This document shows, piece by piece, positions 1 to 7,138 of a stretch of 36,800 nt of DNA (the stretch's first letter is position 1; each line of letters begins with the position of its first letter). Under the pieces are notes generated by a model. That model was not told where the DNA came from, ran no database searches, and saw only the letters and a list, made by a program, of their open reading frames with translations. Made by a program: the position numbers and the translations under genes. This DNA comes from Halobacteroidaceae bacterium (GTDB taxonomy: Bacteria > Bacillota > Halanaerobiia > B1SED10-174), in NCBI GenBank assembly GCA_003554585.1, contig PWGV01000158.1:1-36800 (forward strand), read 5' to 3'.

Positions 1-42
1 TTAACCACCGAGTCGCAGGTTCGAGTCCTGCTCGGGGAGCCA
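1..42 (+). tRNA. tRNA-Asn (3' part only, cut by window edge)
   Basis: The window opens inside a tRNA. The last bases of the anticodon loop (TTAA), the 3' anticodon stem, a five-base variable loop, the T arm (GCAGG-TTCGAGT-CCTGC), the 3' acceptor strand TCGGGGA, discriminator G and an encoded CCA are all visible. The anticodon must end in TT, so Asn(GTT) or Lys(NTT) is possible. The G discriminator base favours Asn. The 5' half lies outside the window. Confidence 0.8.
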
Positions 43-43
43 C

Positions 44-120
44 GGGCCCATAGCTCAGTTGGTCAGAGCCACCGGCTCATAACCGGTAGGTCCCTGGTTC
101 GAGTCCAGGTGGGCCCACCA
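44..120 (+). tRNA. tRNA-Met (anticodon CAT), complete with CCA
   Basis: A full cloverleaf can be folded. The acceptor stem is GGGCCCA/TGGGCCC, the D arm carries TAGCTCAGTTGG, and the anticodon stem ACCGG/CCGGT holds loop CTCATAA with CAT at 78-80. The T arm is CCTGG-TTCGAGT-CCAGG, followed by A and an encoded CCA. The first acceptor pair is a normal G-C, so it is not an initiator tRNA. A CAT anticodon could also be Ile2 (lysidine-modified), but the body looks like a clostridial elongator Met. It lies one base after the tRNA-Asn, as in a tRNA cluster. Confidence 0.93.
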
Positions 121-130
121 TAGCGACTAA

Positions 131-158
131 AAAACCCCGCTTAAGGCGGGGTTTTGTT
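131..158 (+). terminator. Rho-independent terminator of the tRNA cluster
   Basis: A ten-base-pair hairpin (AAAACCCCGC, loop TTAAG, GCGGGGTTTT) is followed by GTTTT. It sits 10 bases after the tRNA-Met CCA and just ahead of trmK. Confidence 0.92.
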
Positions 159-188
159 TTGGAAAAAATAAAGAGGAGAGATGTACAG

Positions 189-893
189 GTGCTTCCACTT
201 CGCTTGCAACAGATTATGGACATGTTGCTGCCCTACCGAAGTACTGCTGATATAGGGACAGATCATGCCCTGCTCCCATGTTCGCTGGCCCGCCACCCCT
301 TTTGGGGGGGGCAAAAAGTAATTGGTACTGACGTGGCCTTGGAACCCCTGGAACGAGGGCGAGAAAATATTACCCGCTGGGGATTATGGGACAGAGTTGA
401 GCTTCGCCAGGGATGGGGCTTAAACCCCATCGGGGAGCTGGAAGTAGATCAGGTCATTATTTCCGGTCTCGGGGGTAGAAAGATAGCCAAAATAATAAAA
501 AAAGGTGGCAGGGAAACGGGAGGCATCTACCATTTTTTTCTGCAACCCCATCGAGACGCGTTTTTTCTTCGCAAATGGCTTGTCGAGAGGGGCTGGGCTA
601 TAGTCAATGAAGAAATCGAAAAGGAAAAAGGAAATTTTTATTTGGCGATAAGGTTCGATCGGAGGGTTGAAGAAAGACGCTATTTTGATTGGGAACTGGA
701 AATTGGGCCGATTCTAATAGCCAAAAAACCTCCCTTGCTTTCTGATTACCTGGAAGAAAAAGTGCAGGAATTCAACACCATACTGGAGAAGATTCGAGGA
801 AGAAAACCAGGTCATCCCCTGGAGAAATACTGGGAAAAGAAAATTGATTTATATAAAGGAGTAAGGCAATGGCTATATCCACAAAAGAACTAA
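189..893 (+). CDS. trmK: tRNA (adenine-22-N1)-methyltransferase TrmK family
   Basis: Predicted SAM-dependent enzyme making m1A at position 22 of tRNA (TrmK/YqfN, COG2384). The SAM-binding motif TADIGTDHALLP is near the N-terminus, followed by ISGLGGRKI and LQPHRDAFFLRKWL, which match the family motifs (usually AGMGG and LQPN). I chose GTG at 189. The sequence GAGGAG at 173-178 lies 10 bases upstream, and the protein then begins MLPLRLQQIMDM, as family members do. The in-frame TTG at 159 abuts the terminator tail and has no ribosome site. The gene overlaps the next one by 25 bases, and the trmK-nif3 pairing is standard in Firmicutes (yqfN-yqfO). Confidence 0.9.
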   Translation: MLPLRLQQIMDMLLPYRSTADIGTDHALLPCSLARHPFWGGQKVIGTDVALEPLERGRENITRWGLWDRVELRQGWGLNPIGELEVDQVIISGLGGRKIAKIIKKGGRETGGIYHFFLQPHRDAFFLRKWLVERGWAIVNEEIEKEKGNFYLAIRFDRRVEERRYFDWELEIGPILIAKKPPLLSDYLEEKVQEFNTILEKIRGRKPGHPLEKYWEKKIDLYKGVRQWLYPQKN

Positions 894-1957
894 TCAACAT
901 TCTCAATAACCTGTTCCCGGAGGAAAGGAGCGAACCTGGTGATAGGGTTGGTTTGCAGATTGAACCTGCAGTAGACCAGGTTAAAAAGATTCTTCTTGCC
1001 CTTGATCCAGGCAGGGAAGTTCTGGAAGAAGCAATAGAGCACAAAGCTGACTTGGTTTTAACCCATCACCCTCTTTTTTTTAAACCTGTGTTTAAAATTG
1101 GACGGAACGATGTTTGCAGGGCTTTTGTCCGCTCGGGGATTGGACTTTTCGTCGCCCACACCAACTTTGATCGTGATTTCCTTGCTCCGACCTGGGGTCA
1201 GGTTTTCCAGTTAAAAAATATTAAATCAATTGGACAAGGGGATGGTGAACAACTGTTTAAGGTTGTGATATTTATTCCTGATGGATATGTGGAAGAGGTT
1301 GCCCGGGCAATTTTTGCCAGCGGAGCAGGTTATATTGGAAAGTATGATCAGTCTTCCTTCCAAGCTGAAGGGAGAGGGACTTTTCGGCCGCAAAAGGAGG
1401 CCCGGCCTTTTATTGGCGAAAGAGGCCAAAGGCAAGACGTCAGGGAAATACGCCTGGAAACCATTGTTCCCAGCAGATTTTTGGGTGGGGTTGTGCAGGC
1501 TATAAAAGAGAGTCATCCCTACGAAGAGGTTGCCTATGACATTTATCCCCTGGCCAACAAACCTGATTCCGGCCTTGGCATTATTGGAGATTTACCCCAC
1601 CCTCTAAAACAAGGTGGAATTGCCGATTTGATGATTGGCGAGGGGTTGGGGGTCAATTTGCGTTGGGGAAAAGTTGAAGACCGTTTAAGGCAAAAATTAG
1701 CCCTCGTTCCGGGTAAGGGAGGTAAATTATTACCAGAAGCAATAGCGGTGGGGGCAGAAATTTTTGTCTCGGGAGATATTGATTTTCACCAGTTCCAAAT
1801 GGCCCAGGAGAAAGACGTTTTAATTGCTGATCCCGGACATTTCCAGCTGGAAATAAAATGCAAAAAAATTATGGAGGGTGTCCTTAGGGAAAAACTTCCC
1901 GAATTAGAACTAATTTCCTCCCAGAGGGAATTATGTCCTTATTATCACCAGGAGTAG
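869..1957 (+). CDS. Nif3-like dinuclear metal-centre protein (YqfO type)
   Basis: A 362-residue Nif3/DUF34 family protein of the long YqfO form. The N-terminal half has the metal-ligand motif LTHHPLFF and a later VAHTNFD. The C-terminal half has SGDIDFHQFQ and ADPGHFQLE, whose His and Glu complete the dinuclear metal site. Between them (roughly residues 120-225) is the PII/CutA-like insert (FKVVIFIPDGYVEEV). ATG at 869 follows AAAGGAG. The biochemical role of the family is not settled; proposals include metal-dependent hydrolysis and metal insertion. It overlaps trmK and is followed by the COG1579 and RNase HI genes. Its stop codon lies inside the terminator stem. Confidence 0.93.
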   Translation: MAISTKELINILNNLFPEERSEPGDRVGLQIEPAVDQVKKILLALDPGREVLEEAIEHKADLVLTHHPLFFKPVFKIGRNDVCRAFVRSGIGLFVAHTNFDRDFLAPTWGQVFQLKNIKSIGQGDGEQLFKVVIFIPDGYVEEVARAIFASGAGYIGKYDQSSFQAEGRGTFRPQKEARPFIGERGQRQDVREIRLETIVPSRFLGGVVQAIKESHPYEEVAYDIYPLANKPDSGLGIIGDLPHPLKQGGIADLMIGEGLGVNLRWGKVEDRLRQKLALVPGKGGKLLPEAIAVGAEIFVSGDIDFHQFQMAQEKDVLIADPGHFQLEIKCKKIMEGVLREKLPELELISSQRELCPYYHQE

Positions 1958-1982
1958 GATATTTTGTCCTGCTCTTTTTTAT
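1952..1982 (+). terminator. Terminator overlapping the nif3 stop codon
   Basis: The hairpin GAGTAGGA / TCCTGCTC (eight pairs, one T-G wobble, loop TATTTTG) is followed by TTTTTT. The TAG stop of the Nif3 gene (1955-1957) is part of the 5' arm. Confidence 0.8.
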
Positions 1983-2055
1983 TATTTGCTACTAGAATTC
2001 AAGTCAAGTAGGCAAAAGGCAGTTTGGGAAAAGAAGTGGAGAAGGGGGAAGATCT

Positions 2056-2772
2056 GTGCAAAAATTAGAGGTCCTGTATCAATGGCAGGAAGCCAGGTTA
2101 CAAAAGAAAAAGCTGGAAAAGAAAATAAAAAATCTTCCAGAAAAGTATGAACTTGACCAGAGGAATCAACAGCTGGAAACCCTGGAAAAAGAACTTGAAA
2201 ATGAAAGAAACGGGGTTGCGGAATTAAGCCGGGAATTAAAGCGCAAGGAAGACCAGGCGGCCAAGGTTGAAAATCAAAGAAAAAATTATGAGAAAAAGCT
2301 TTATCAGGGAGAAACCCAATCCGCGAAGGAATTGGAACAGCTACAAATGAAGGTAACCCAGATCCAAAAGGAGGAAGCCAGGCTGGAGGAAGATATTCTG
2401 GAAACGATGATGCACCTCGACGAGGCCAGGGAAGAGGAAGAAAAAAAGGCTGGCAAATATAAGGAGAAAAGGAAAAAAAACGAACAAGTCAAAAAAGAAT
2501 ACACGGAAGAAAAAGAGCAACTGGAAAAAAAAGTTTCTCAACTGGAAGAAGAAATCGTCCGGCTGGATGGGGCAGTTGAGGAAAAGCTAAAAGAAAGGTG
2601 TATTTCCCTGGCTGAACGAACCGGGCTAAGAGGTGTGGTACCCGTTGAGGGAGCAAGCTGTGGAGGCTGCAAGGTCAGTCTTTCGGCTTTTGTTCTGGAA
2701 CAGGTGAAGGGAGGGAAGGAGATTGTAACATGCGAGAGCTGTTCCCGCATGCTTTTTCTCCCTGGACAATGA
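2056..2772 (+). CDS. COG1579 coiled-coil protein with C-terminal C4 zinc ribbon
   Basis: A 238-residue protein. Residues from about 10 to 185 are strongly charged (E, K, Q heptads) and should form a long helical hairpin or coiled coil. The C-terminus is a zinc ribbon with CGGC and CESC pairs within the family signature GGCKVSLSAF. This matches COG1579, a widespread family without a firm function (chlamydial CdsZ is a relative). GTG at 2056 is used after a GGGGGA-type site. It lies between Nif3 and RNase HI genes; my recollection is that the same trio occurs in mycobacteria. Nucleic-acid or ribosome binding is an inference only. Confidence 0.88.
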   Translation: MQKLEVLYQWQEARLQKKKLEKKIKNLPEKYELDQRNQQLETLEKELENERNGVAELSRELKRKEDQAAKVENQRKNYEKKLYQGETQSAKELEQLQMKVTQIQKEEARLEEDILETMMHLDEAREEEEKKAGKYKEKRKKNEQVKKEYTEEKEQLEKKVSQLEEEIVRLDGAVEEKLKERCISLAERTGLRGVVPVEGASCGGCKVSLSAFVLEQVKGGKEIVTCESCSRMLFLPGQ

Positions 2773-3170
2773 TGGTCTCTGCTTTTATCGATGGAGCAGC
2801 GCGGGGCAACCCCGGTCCCGGCGGACTGGGCGTGGTGATCTATAAAAATGGTGAGGAAAAGCCCCTCCGCGAAATCAAAGGGTTTTTGGGAGTTACGACC
2901 AATAACCAGGCTGAATATATGGCCTTGATCAGGGCTTTGGAAGAGTTGAGAAAATTTCCCGTTAAAGAGGTAAAAATTTATTCTGACAGCCAGCTTTTAA
3001 TTAGGCAGATGAACGGTGAATACAGGGTTCGAAACGAAAACCTGATTCCTCTCTATGAAAAAGCCATGAAAATGGTTGAGCGAATTCCCCGGGTTACATT
3101 CCATTTTATAAAAAGAGAGAAGAATAAAAAAGCCGATAAACTGGCAAATTTGGGGATTGATGAAGCTTGA
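2730..3170 (+). CDS. Ribonuclease HI family protein (short form)
   Basis: Type 1 RNase H cleaving the RNA strand of RNA-DNA hybrids. All acidic catalytic positions are present: D in AFIDGAARGNPG, E in NNQAEYMALI, D in IYSDSQLL, and D in KKADKLANLG. The basic protrusion of E. coli RNase HI is absent, as in YpdQ- and archaeal-type enzymes. Two starts compete. ATG at 2730 has a strong GGGAAGGAG site 8 bases upstream but adds 13-14 residues outside the fold and overlaps the previous gene by 43 bases. ATG at 2769 or 2772 overlaps the previous stop and gives the usual MVSAFIDGA start by translational coupling. Next is rnpB. Confidence 0.92.
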   Translation: MRELFPHAFSPWTMMVSAFIDGAARGNPGPGGLGVVIYKNGEEKPLREIKGFLGVTTNNQAEYMALIRALEELRKFPVKEVKIYSDSQLLIRQMNGEYRVRNENLIPLYEKAMKMVERIPRVTFHFIKREKNKKADKLANLGIDEA

Positions 3171-3196
3171 CGGAATTATTAATAAGGTGTTATCAT
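3167..3196 (+). promoter_or_regulatory. Sigma-A-type promoter of rnpB
   Basis: TTGACG (3167-3172), an 18-base spacer and TATCAT (3191-3196) place transcription start near 3203, exactly where the RNase P RNA helix P1 begins. The -35 box contains the TGA stop codon of the RNase HI gene. Confidence 0.8.
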
Positions 3197-3203
3197 TAAA
3201 ATA

Positions 3204-3546
3204 AAGCAGCAGGCTGGGCAATCGCAGGTATATAGCCTGAGGAAAGTCCGAGCTCCGCAGGGCAGGATGCTGGGTAACACCCAGTGGAGGTGACTCCAAG
3301 GACAGTGCCACAGAAATAAACCGCCTCTTTCGAGAGGTAAGGGTGAAAAGGTGCGGTAAGAGCGCACCGCTGACCAGGTGACTGGCCGGGTCCAGGTAAA
3401 CCCCATCCGGAGCAAGACCTAATAGGGGGAGGTTTTAAGGGTGGCCCGCCTACTCCCCGGGTAAGGTCGCTCAAGGTACCAGGCAACTGGTACCGGAGAT
3501 AGATGATTGCCGTAAACAGAACTCGGCTTACTGGCCTGCTGCTTTT
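3204..3546 (+). ncRNA. rnpB: RNase P RNA, bacterial type A
   Basis: Catalytic RNA that matures tRNA 5' ends. Conserved elements appear in order: GAGGAAAGTCCG (P4 5' side and J3/4 region), CCACAGAAA, GGTAAGAGCGCACCG, TAAACCCC, GGAGATAGATGATTGCC and ACAGAACTCGGCTTA (P4 3' side). Terminal helix P1 pairs AGCAGCAGG (3205-3213) with CCTGCTGCT (3535-3543). The following run of T residues lets P1 double as the terminator. Length is about 340 bases, normal for type A. Confidence 0.97.
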
Positions 3547-3579
3547 TTTGTATATTTCCGGGATTTAATTAACTCATAG

Positions 3580-3608
3580 ATGACAAATTCGGAAATTTTT
3601 GATATAAT
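3580..3608 (+). promoter_or_regulatory. Promoter of the small-gene pair
   Basis: ATGACA (3580-3585), a 17-base spacer and a perfect TATAAT (3603-3608). Start would be near 3615, leaving a leader of about 55 bases before the GTG at 3672. Confidence 0.75.
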
Positions 3609-3671
3609 ACGAATTAAATAAAACTTAACAATTTAACTTCCTTCTAAAAAGCATTGAACTGAGGTGAAAAA

Positions 3672-3911
3672 GTGCGAAAGGTAGATATTCTCGATGTCGT
3701 AAAAAGGTTGCGGTCAATATCTCAGCGGGCAAAAAAAGTAAAAAACCATAATATTGACTTAGGGGAAAGGGTTCTAGAAAACAGGGTCATGGTTTTAGAA
3801 GGATACCTCAATTTTCTGGACCAGGATGCAATACCTGCTTTAAAAGGTATTATCAAGGAATTAGACGCACTTGGAGAAAAGGTTTATATTGGAGGTTCTA
3901 GCCATGACTGA
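3672..3911 (+). CDS. Hypothetical small protein (79 aa), first gene of a two-gene unit
   Basis: Not recognised. GTG start at 3672 with GAGGTGA a few bases upstream. The protein is short, charged and likely all-helical (MRKVDILDVVKRL at the start, IPALKGIIKELDALGEKV near the end), with no cysteine, no signal peptide and no membrane segment. Its last eight bases (ATGACTGA) overlap the start of the next gene, so the two are translationally coupled. The pair has its own promoter (3580-3608) and terminator (4126-4153). A small regulatory or toxin-antitoxin-like pair is possible, but nothing in the sequence proves it. Confidence 0.75.
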   Translation: MRKVDILDVVKRLRSISQRAKKVKNHNIDLGERVLENRVMVLEGYLNFLDQDAIPALKGIIKELDALGEKVYIGGSSHD

Positions 3912-4122
3912 TCACGTTTACCAGATGGTTCAGTATCCCCTGAAGAAAGTGGTTCGGGTTTTGACCGAACTCGAGGATTTGAACTCCTTACCGCCTGAAC
4001 AATTAGCCCCCGAAATTCGCGAAGAGTTAAAAAATGAACTTGCAGTTTTTATTGATCACTGGGAAGAAGATGGCAGATGGGCCATAAAAAATTTAATTGA
4101 TAATCTAAGAAGTCAATTATAA
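3904..4122 (+). CDS. Hypothetical small acidic protein (72 aa), second gene of the unit
   Basis: Not recognised. I chose ATG at 3904 because GGAGG (3891-3895) lies eight bases upstream; an earlier in-frame TTG at 3871 has no such site. The protein is helical and acidic (PPEQLAPEIREELKNELAVF) with an aromatic stretch FIDHWEEDGRWAIKNL. No known domain, metal ligands or export signal. It is coupled to the preceding gene by an eight-base overlap and followed within four bases by a strong terminator. A protein partner of the first product is the simplest inference. Confidence 0.75.
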   Translation: MTDHVYQMVQYPLKKVVRVLTELEDLNSLPPEQLAPEIREELKNELAVFIDHWEEDGRWAIKNLIDNLRSQL

Positions 4123-4125
4123 AAT

Positions 4126-4153
4126 AAGGCGGGATGAAACCCGCCTTTTTCTT
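4126..4153 (+). terminator. Terminator of the small-gene unit
   Basis: AAGGCGGG (4126-4133), loop ATGAAA, CCCGCCTT (4140-4147), followed by TTTCTTT. Eight perfect pairs, four bases after the second stop codon. Confidence 0.93.
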
Positions 4154-4185
4154 TGCGGAAAGAAACCTATAAAAAATTGCCTAAC

Positions 4186-4215
4186 TTGACCGCTCCCGGG
4201 ATTATGAGTTATAAT
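4186..4215 (+). promoter_or_regulatory. Promoter for the fmdB-like gene and probably nadE and beyond
   Basis: TTGACC (4186-4191), 18-base spacer, TATAAT (4210-4215). The predicted start near 4221-4222 is at the ribosome-binding GGAGGG (4222-4227), so the leader is only about 12 bases. Confidence 0.78.
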
Positions 4216-4233
4216 TTCTGTGGAGGGATGAAA

Positions 4234-4437
4234 ATGCCGCTTTATGAGTATAAATGCAGTAAATGTGTTCAGATTTTTGAAGAACTGGTAAATGGAACCG
4301 GAGAAAAGATAACCTGCCCAACCTGTGGGGGAAAAGCTTGTGAAAAGCTTCTTTCCACCTTTGCTACCCCCGGAGGCCCGGGTAATAACAGCTGTCCAAC
4401 TACCTGTCAGAAAGGGTCCTGCGGGACCTGTGGATAA
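4234..4437 (+). CDS. FmdB-family zinc-ribbon protein
   Basis: A 67-residue protein beginning MPLYEYKCSKC, the hallmark of the FmdB/CxxC_CXXC regulatory-protein family. The ribbon is CSKC followed by CPTC. The tail after GGPGN is rich in cysteine (CPTTCQKGSCGTCG), an extra possible metal-binding patch seen in some members. Start ATG at 4234, six bases after GGAGGG. Function of the family is not established; a regulatory or metal-binding role is usually assumed. It lies directly downstream of a good promoter and 43 bases ahead of nadE. Confidence 0.87.
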   Translation: MPLYEYKCSKCVQIFEELVNGTGEKITCPTCGGKACEKLLSTFATPGGPGNNSCPTTCQKGSCGTCG

Positions 4438-4480
4438 GGCTCACTTCAGTGAGTCTTATTATTTATCGGGAGGGAAACCA

Positions 4481-5263
4481 ATGAATAACCAGAGGAATAT
4501 TGAGCTTGCCACCCAGTTTATAAAGGATTATATTTCTAAAGCAGGAGCGAAGGGTGTTGTTATTGGAATATCAGGCGGCCTTGATTCGGCAGTAACTGCG
4601 TACCTGGCCTGCCGCGCCCTTAAGCCTGAAAATGTTTTTGGCTTAATTCTACCTTATAAAACCACCGCTCCCCAGAGTTTAAAAGATGCTGCATTAATAG
4701 TTGGTGAACTGGGAATAAAACATGAACAGGTTGATATTACTCTCCAGATAGATGCTTATTATCAAAAATGGGGCCAGAATGCAGATCACTTGCGGATTGG
4801 TAATAAAGCCGCCCGGGAACGGATGACAATTCTTTATGATTGGGCTCAAAAAATGGATTATCTGGTCCTGGGGACCAGCAATAAAACCGAGTGGGTTTTA
4901 GGTTATTTTACAATGTGGGGAGATATGGCTGCTGCCCTGGAACCCCTGGGTGACTTATATAAGACCCAGGTTCGCGAAATGGCTGAGAATTTAGGAGTAC
5001 CAGAGCAGATAATTAAAAAAGCTCCAACTGCCGATTTGTGGCCGGGGCAAACAGATGAAGAGGAAATTGGAATTTCCTATGCAGAGATTGATAAAATCCT
5101 CTATTTGTATATAGAAAAAAAGCAGTCTCTTTCCCAAATAATCCAGGCTGGTTTCAGTGAAAGAAAAACGGAAAAAGTTGCGAATATGGTTCGGGGAAGC
5201 GGTTTTAAGCGCAGATTACCTAGCGTTCTCCAACTGCAGTACTGCCAGGAGCCTTTAATTTAA
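4481..5263 (+). CDS. nadE: NH3-dependent NAD+ synthetase
   Basis: Catalyses the last step of NAD+ synthesis: amidation of deamido-NAD+ with ATP and ammonia, in the cytoplasm. The PP-loop motif GISGGLDSAV is at residues 28-37. LGTSNKTEWVLGYFT and GDMAAALEPLGDLYKTQV follow, then KKAPTADLWPGQTDEEEIG, all typical of the short ammonia-using form. No N-terminal glutaminase (nitrilase) domain is present. At 260 residues it is full length. ATG at 4481 follows CGGGAGGG. A weak hairpin (AGGCTCA/TGAGTCT, about 4437-4456) lies between the FmdB-like gene and nadE and may partly attenuate it. Confidence 0.95.
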   Translation: MNNQRNIELATQFIKDYISKAGAKGVVIGISGGLDSAVTAYLACRALKPENVFGLILPYKTTAPQSLKDAALIVGELGIKHEQVDITLQIDAYYQKWGQNADHLRIGNKAARERMTILYDWAQKMDYLVLGTSNKTEWVLGYFTMWGDMAAALEPLGDLYKTQVREMAENLGVPEQIIKKAPTADLWPGQTDEEEIGISYAEIDKILYLYIEKKQSLSQIIQAGFSERKTEKVANMVRGSGFKRRLPSVLQLQYCQEPLI

Positions 5264-5286
5264 TTCTCTAAAGGGGGTGTTACCCT

Positions 5287-6042
5287 GTGGCCGGACATTC
5301 CAAGTGGGCGAATATTAAGCATAAAAAATCCAAAGAAGACGAAAAAAGAGGAAAGATTTTTTCCAAGTTGAGCCGGAAGATTACTGTCGCAGCCAGGCAG
5401 GGAGGCGGTGACCCGGAAACCAATTCCGATTTGCGGCTCGCTATCCAAAAGGCGAAGGACAATAACATGCCGAATGATAATATTGACCGCGCAATCAAAA
5501 GAGGGACCGGTGAATTGGAAGGATTTAATTATGAAAGCTTTATTTATGAAGGTTATGGTCCCGGGGGAGTTGCCCTGTATATTGAACTCATGAGTGATAA
5601 CCGGAACCGAACGGCTTCAGAAATTCGCCATATTTTAACCAAAAATGGCGGAAATCTGGGCGAGCAGGGCTGTGTATCCTGGATGTTTAGTAGAAGGGGA
5701 CAGATAATAATTAACCCCGAAGAAGCAGTTGTTGATACGGAAGAATTAATGCTACTGGCTATCGATTGCGGGGCAGAGGACTTTACAGAAGAAGACGGGA
5801 TTTATACAATTTATACTTCCCCGGCCGAACTGGAGAGCGTCCGAGAGGGCCTGGAAACAGAAGAAGTAACTCTCAGTTCCGTTGATATAGCGATGATTCC
5901 TCAGAATACAGTTGCCCTGGATGAGAGGGATGCCAAAAAAGTTCTCCGGCTTATGGAAGCCCTGGAAGATCACGATGATGTCCAGGAAGTTTATTCCAAT
6001 TTTGATATTCCCGAAGAAGTAATGGAAGCTGTTAGTGAATAG
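5287..6042 (+). CDS. YebC/PmpR-family protein
   Basis: A 251-residue member of the YebC family, known as a transcription regulator (PmpR) and, in more recent work, as a factor that helps ribosomes through proline-rich stretches. The family start AGHSKWANIKHKK is clear, followed by GGDPETNSDLRLAIQKAK and, in the middle, EGYGPGGVALYIE. GTG at 5287 with GGGGGTG upstream. The gene directly precedes ruvC, the order seen in very many bacteria. Full length with no oddities. Confidence 0.95.
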   Translation: MAGHSKWANIKHKKSKEDEKRGKIFSKLSRKITVAARQGGGDPETNSDLRLAIQKAKDNNMPNDNIDRAIKRGTGELEGFNYESFIYEGYGPGGVALYIELMSDNRNRTASEIRHILTKNGGNLGEQGCVSWMFSRRGQIIINPEEAVVDTEELMLLAIDCGAEDFTEEDGIYTIYTSPAELESVREGLETEEVTLSSVDIAMIPQNTVALDERDAKKVLRLMEALEDHDDVQEVYSNFDIPEEVMEAVSE

Positions 6043-6061
6043 GGTGATGGGAGAGGTTAAA

Positions 6062-6556
6062 ATGTACCTTGGGATCGATCCGGGTCTGGCAACTATGGGT
6101 TATGGTTTGGTAGAGGAAAAAGAGAATCGCCTGGTTTGCCAGGAATATGGGGTTTTGTCCACCTCCAGTGACGAGGATATGCCCCGAAGATTGTGCTCCC
6201 TTTATGAAAGGGCAAATGAATTAATTAAAAAATATAAACCCTGCAACCTGGCCCTGGAGCAGCTTTTTTTCAGCAAGAATGTAAAAACTGCTTTCCAGGT
6301 GGGTCAGGCCCGCGGAGTAATTATTCTTGCTGCTGCCCAGAATGGGTTGGAAGTTTTTGAATATTCTCCGCTTGAAATTAAAAAAGCCATTACTGGCTAC
6401 GGACAGGCAGATAAAAAACAGATGCAGTCCCTGGTTAAATCAATTCTCCGGCTAAAAGAAATTCCGAAGCCGGATGATGCTGCGGATGCGCTTGCTGTTG
6501 CTATTTGTCACCTGCAAGTCCATCGCTTGCGCAGGAAAATGGAGGAATCGCTATGA
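6062..6556 (+). CDS. ruvC: Holliday junction endonuclease RuvC
   Basis: Resolves Holliday junctions in homologous recombination, acting as a dimer with the RuvAB motor. Acidic active-site residues are visible in YLGIDPGLATMGYG, LALEQLFFSKN and KPDDAADALAVAICH. ATG at 6062 gives 164 residues, the usual length, and has GGGAGAGG just upstream; an in-frame GTG at 6035 would only add a non-conserved tail. The stop codon overlaps the ruvA start (ATGA). Presence of RuvC rather than RecU argues for Clostridia over Bacilli. Confidence 0.96.
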   Translation: MYLGIDPGLATMGYGLVEEKENRLVCQEYGVLSTSSDEDMPRRLCSLYERANELIKKYKPCNLALEQLFFSKNVKTAFQVGQARGVIILAAAQNGLEVFEYSPLEIKKAITGYGQADKKQMQSLVKSILRLKEIPKPDDAADALAVAICHLQVHRLRRKMEESL

Positions 6557-7125
6557 TCGGTCATCTTGAAGGATATTTAACCTACCGGGAGGAAGAATGG
6601 GTTGTAATAGATGTGGGAGGAGTTGGCTATGAAGTCCGGCCCAGTCGTTCTCTTATCCAGGAACTTCCTTCGGGTAAAGAAAAGGTGAAAATTTTTACTC
6701 ATACCTATGTCCGGGAGGATAGCTGGACCATTTTTGGTTTTACTGACAGGGCAGAGCTAAATTCCTTCCGATTACTTTTGCGGGTAAGCGGAATAGGTCC
6801 TGCCGCTGCCCTGGAAATTGTTTCTACCCTTCCTGTGGAGGAGCTTCATCGAGCTATTGCTGATGAGGATCTCGAACAGTTATGCAGGGTAAATGGAATT
6901 GGAAAAAAGACAGCCCAGCGGCTGGTATTTGAGTTAAGGGGTAAATTACCCGAGCGGGAGGGAGTAGGAGCGGTAGAGAGTACTGCTGGAGAGCTCTACA
7001 CCGCACTGGAAGCCCTGGGTTATTCGCGTAATGAAGTTCGGAGGGCAATTTCGGCCATGGATACCCAGCAAGGAGATTTATCTGAACAGGTGCGAAAAGC
7101 TCTTCAGATTTTAGGTAGGGATTGA
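6553..7125 (+). CDS. ruvA: Holliday junction branch-migration protein RuvA
   Basis: DNA-binding subunit that clamps the four-way junction and loads RuvB. The N-terminal OB fold starts MIGHLEGYL. Helix-hairpin-helix motifs follow in [15 protein letters not shown] and [16 protein letters not shown]. The C-terminal RuvB-contacting domain includes [16 protein letters not shown]. It is 190 residues, normal for the family. ATG at 6553 overlaps the ruvC stop and has GGAGG eight bases upstream. Confidence 0.96.
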   Translation: MIGHLEGYLTYREEEWVVIDVGGVGYEVRPSRSLIQELPSGKEKVKIFTHTYVREDSWTIFGFTDRAELNSFRLLLRVSGIGPAAALEIVSTLPVEELHRAIADEDLEQLCRVNGIGKKTAQRLVFELRGKLPEREGVGAVESTAGELYTALEALGYSRNEVRRAISAMDTQQGDLSEQVRKALQILGRD

Positions 7126-7138
7126 GGTGGAAAAAGAT

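Noticed and set aside
159-188. TTG start of trmK at 159
   Set aside because: It lies at the terminator tail with no ribosome site; GTG at 189 with GAGGAG upstream gives the conserved N-terminus.
2997-3486. Three minus-strand open frames of 78-104 codons
   Set aside because: They lie over the RNase HI gene end and the RNase P RNA, have no family features, and the strand is explained by rnpB.
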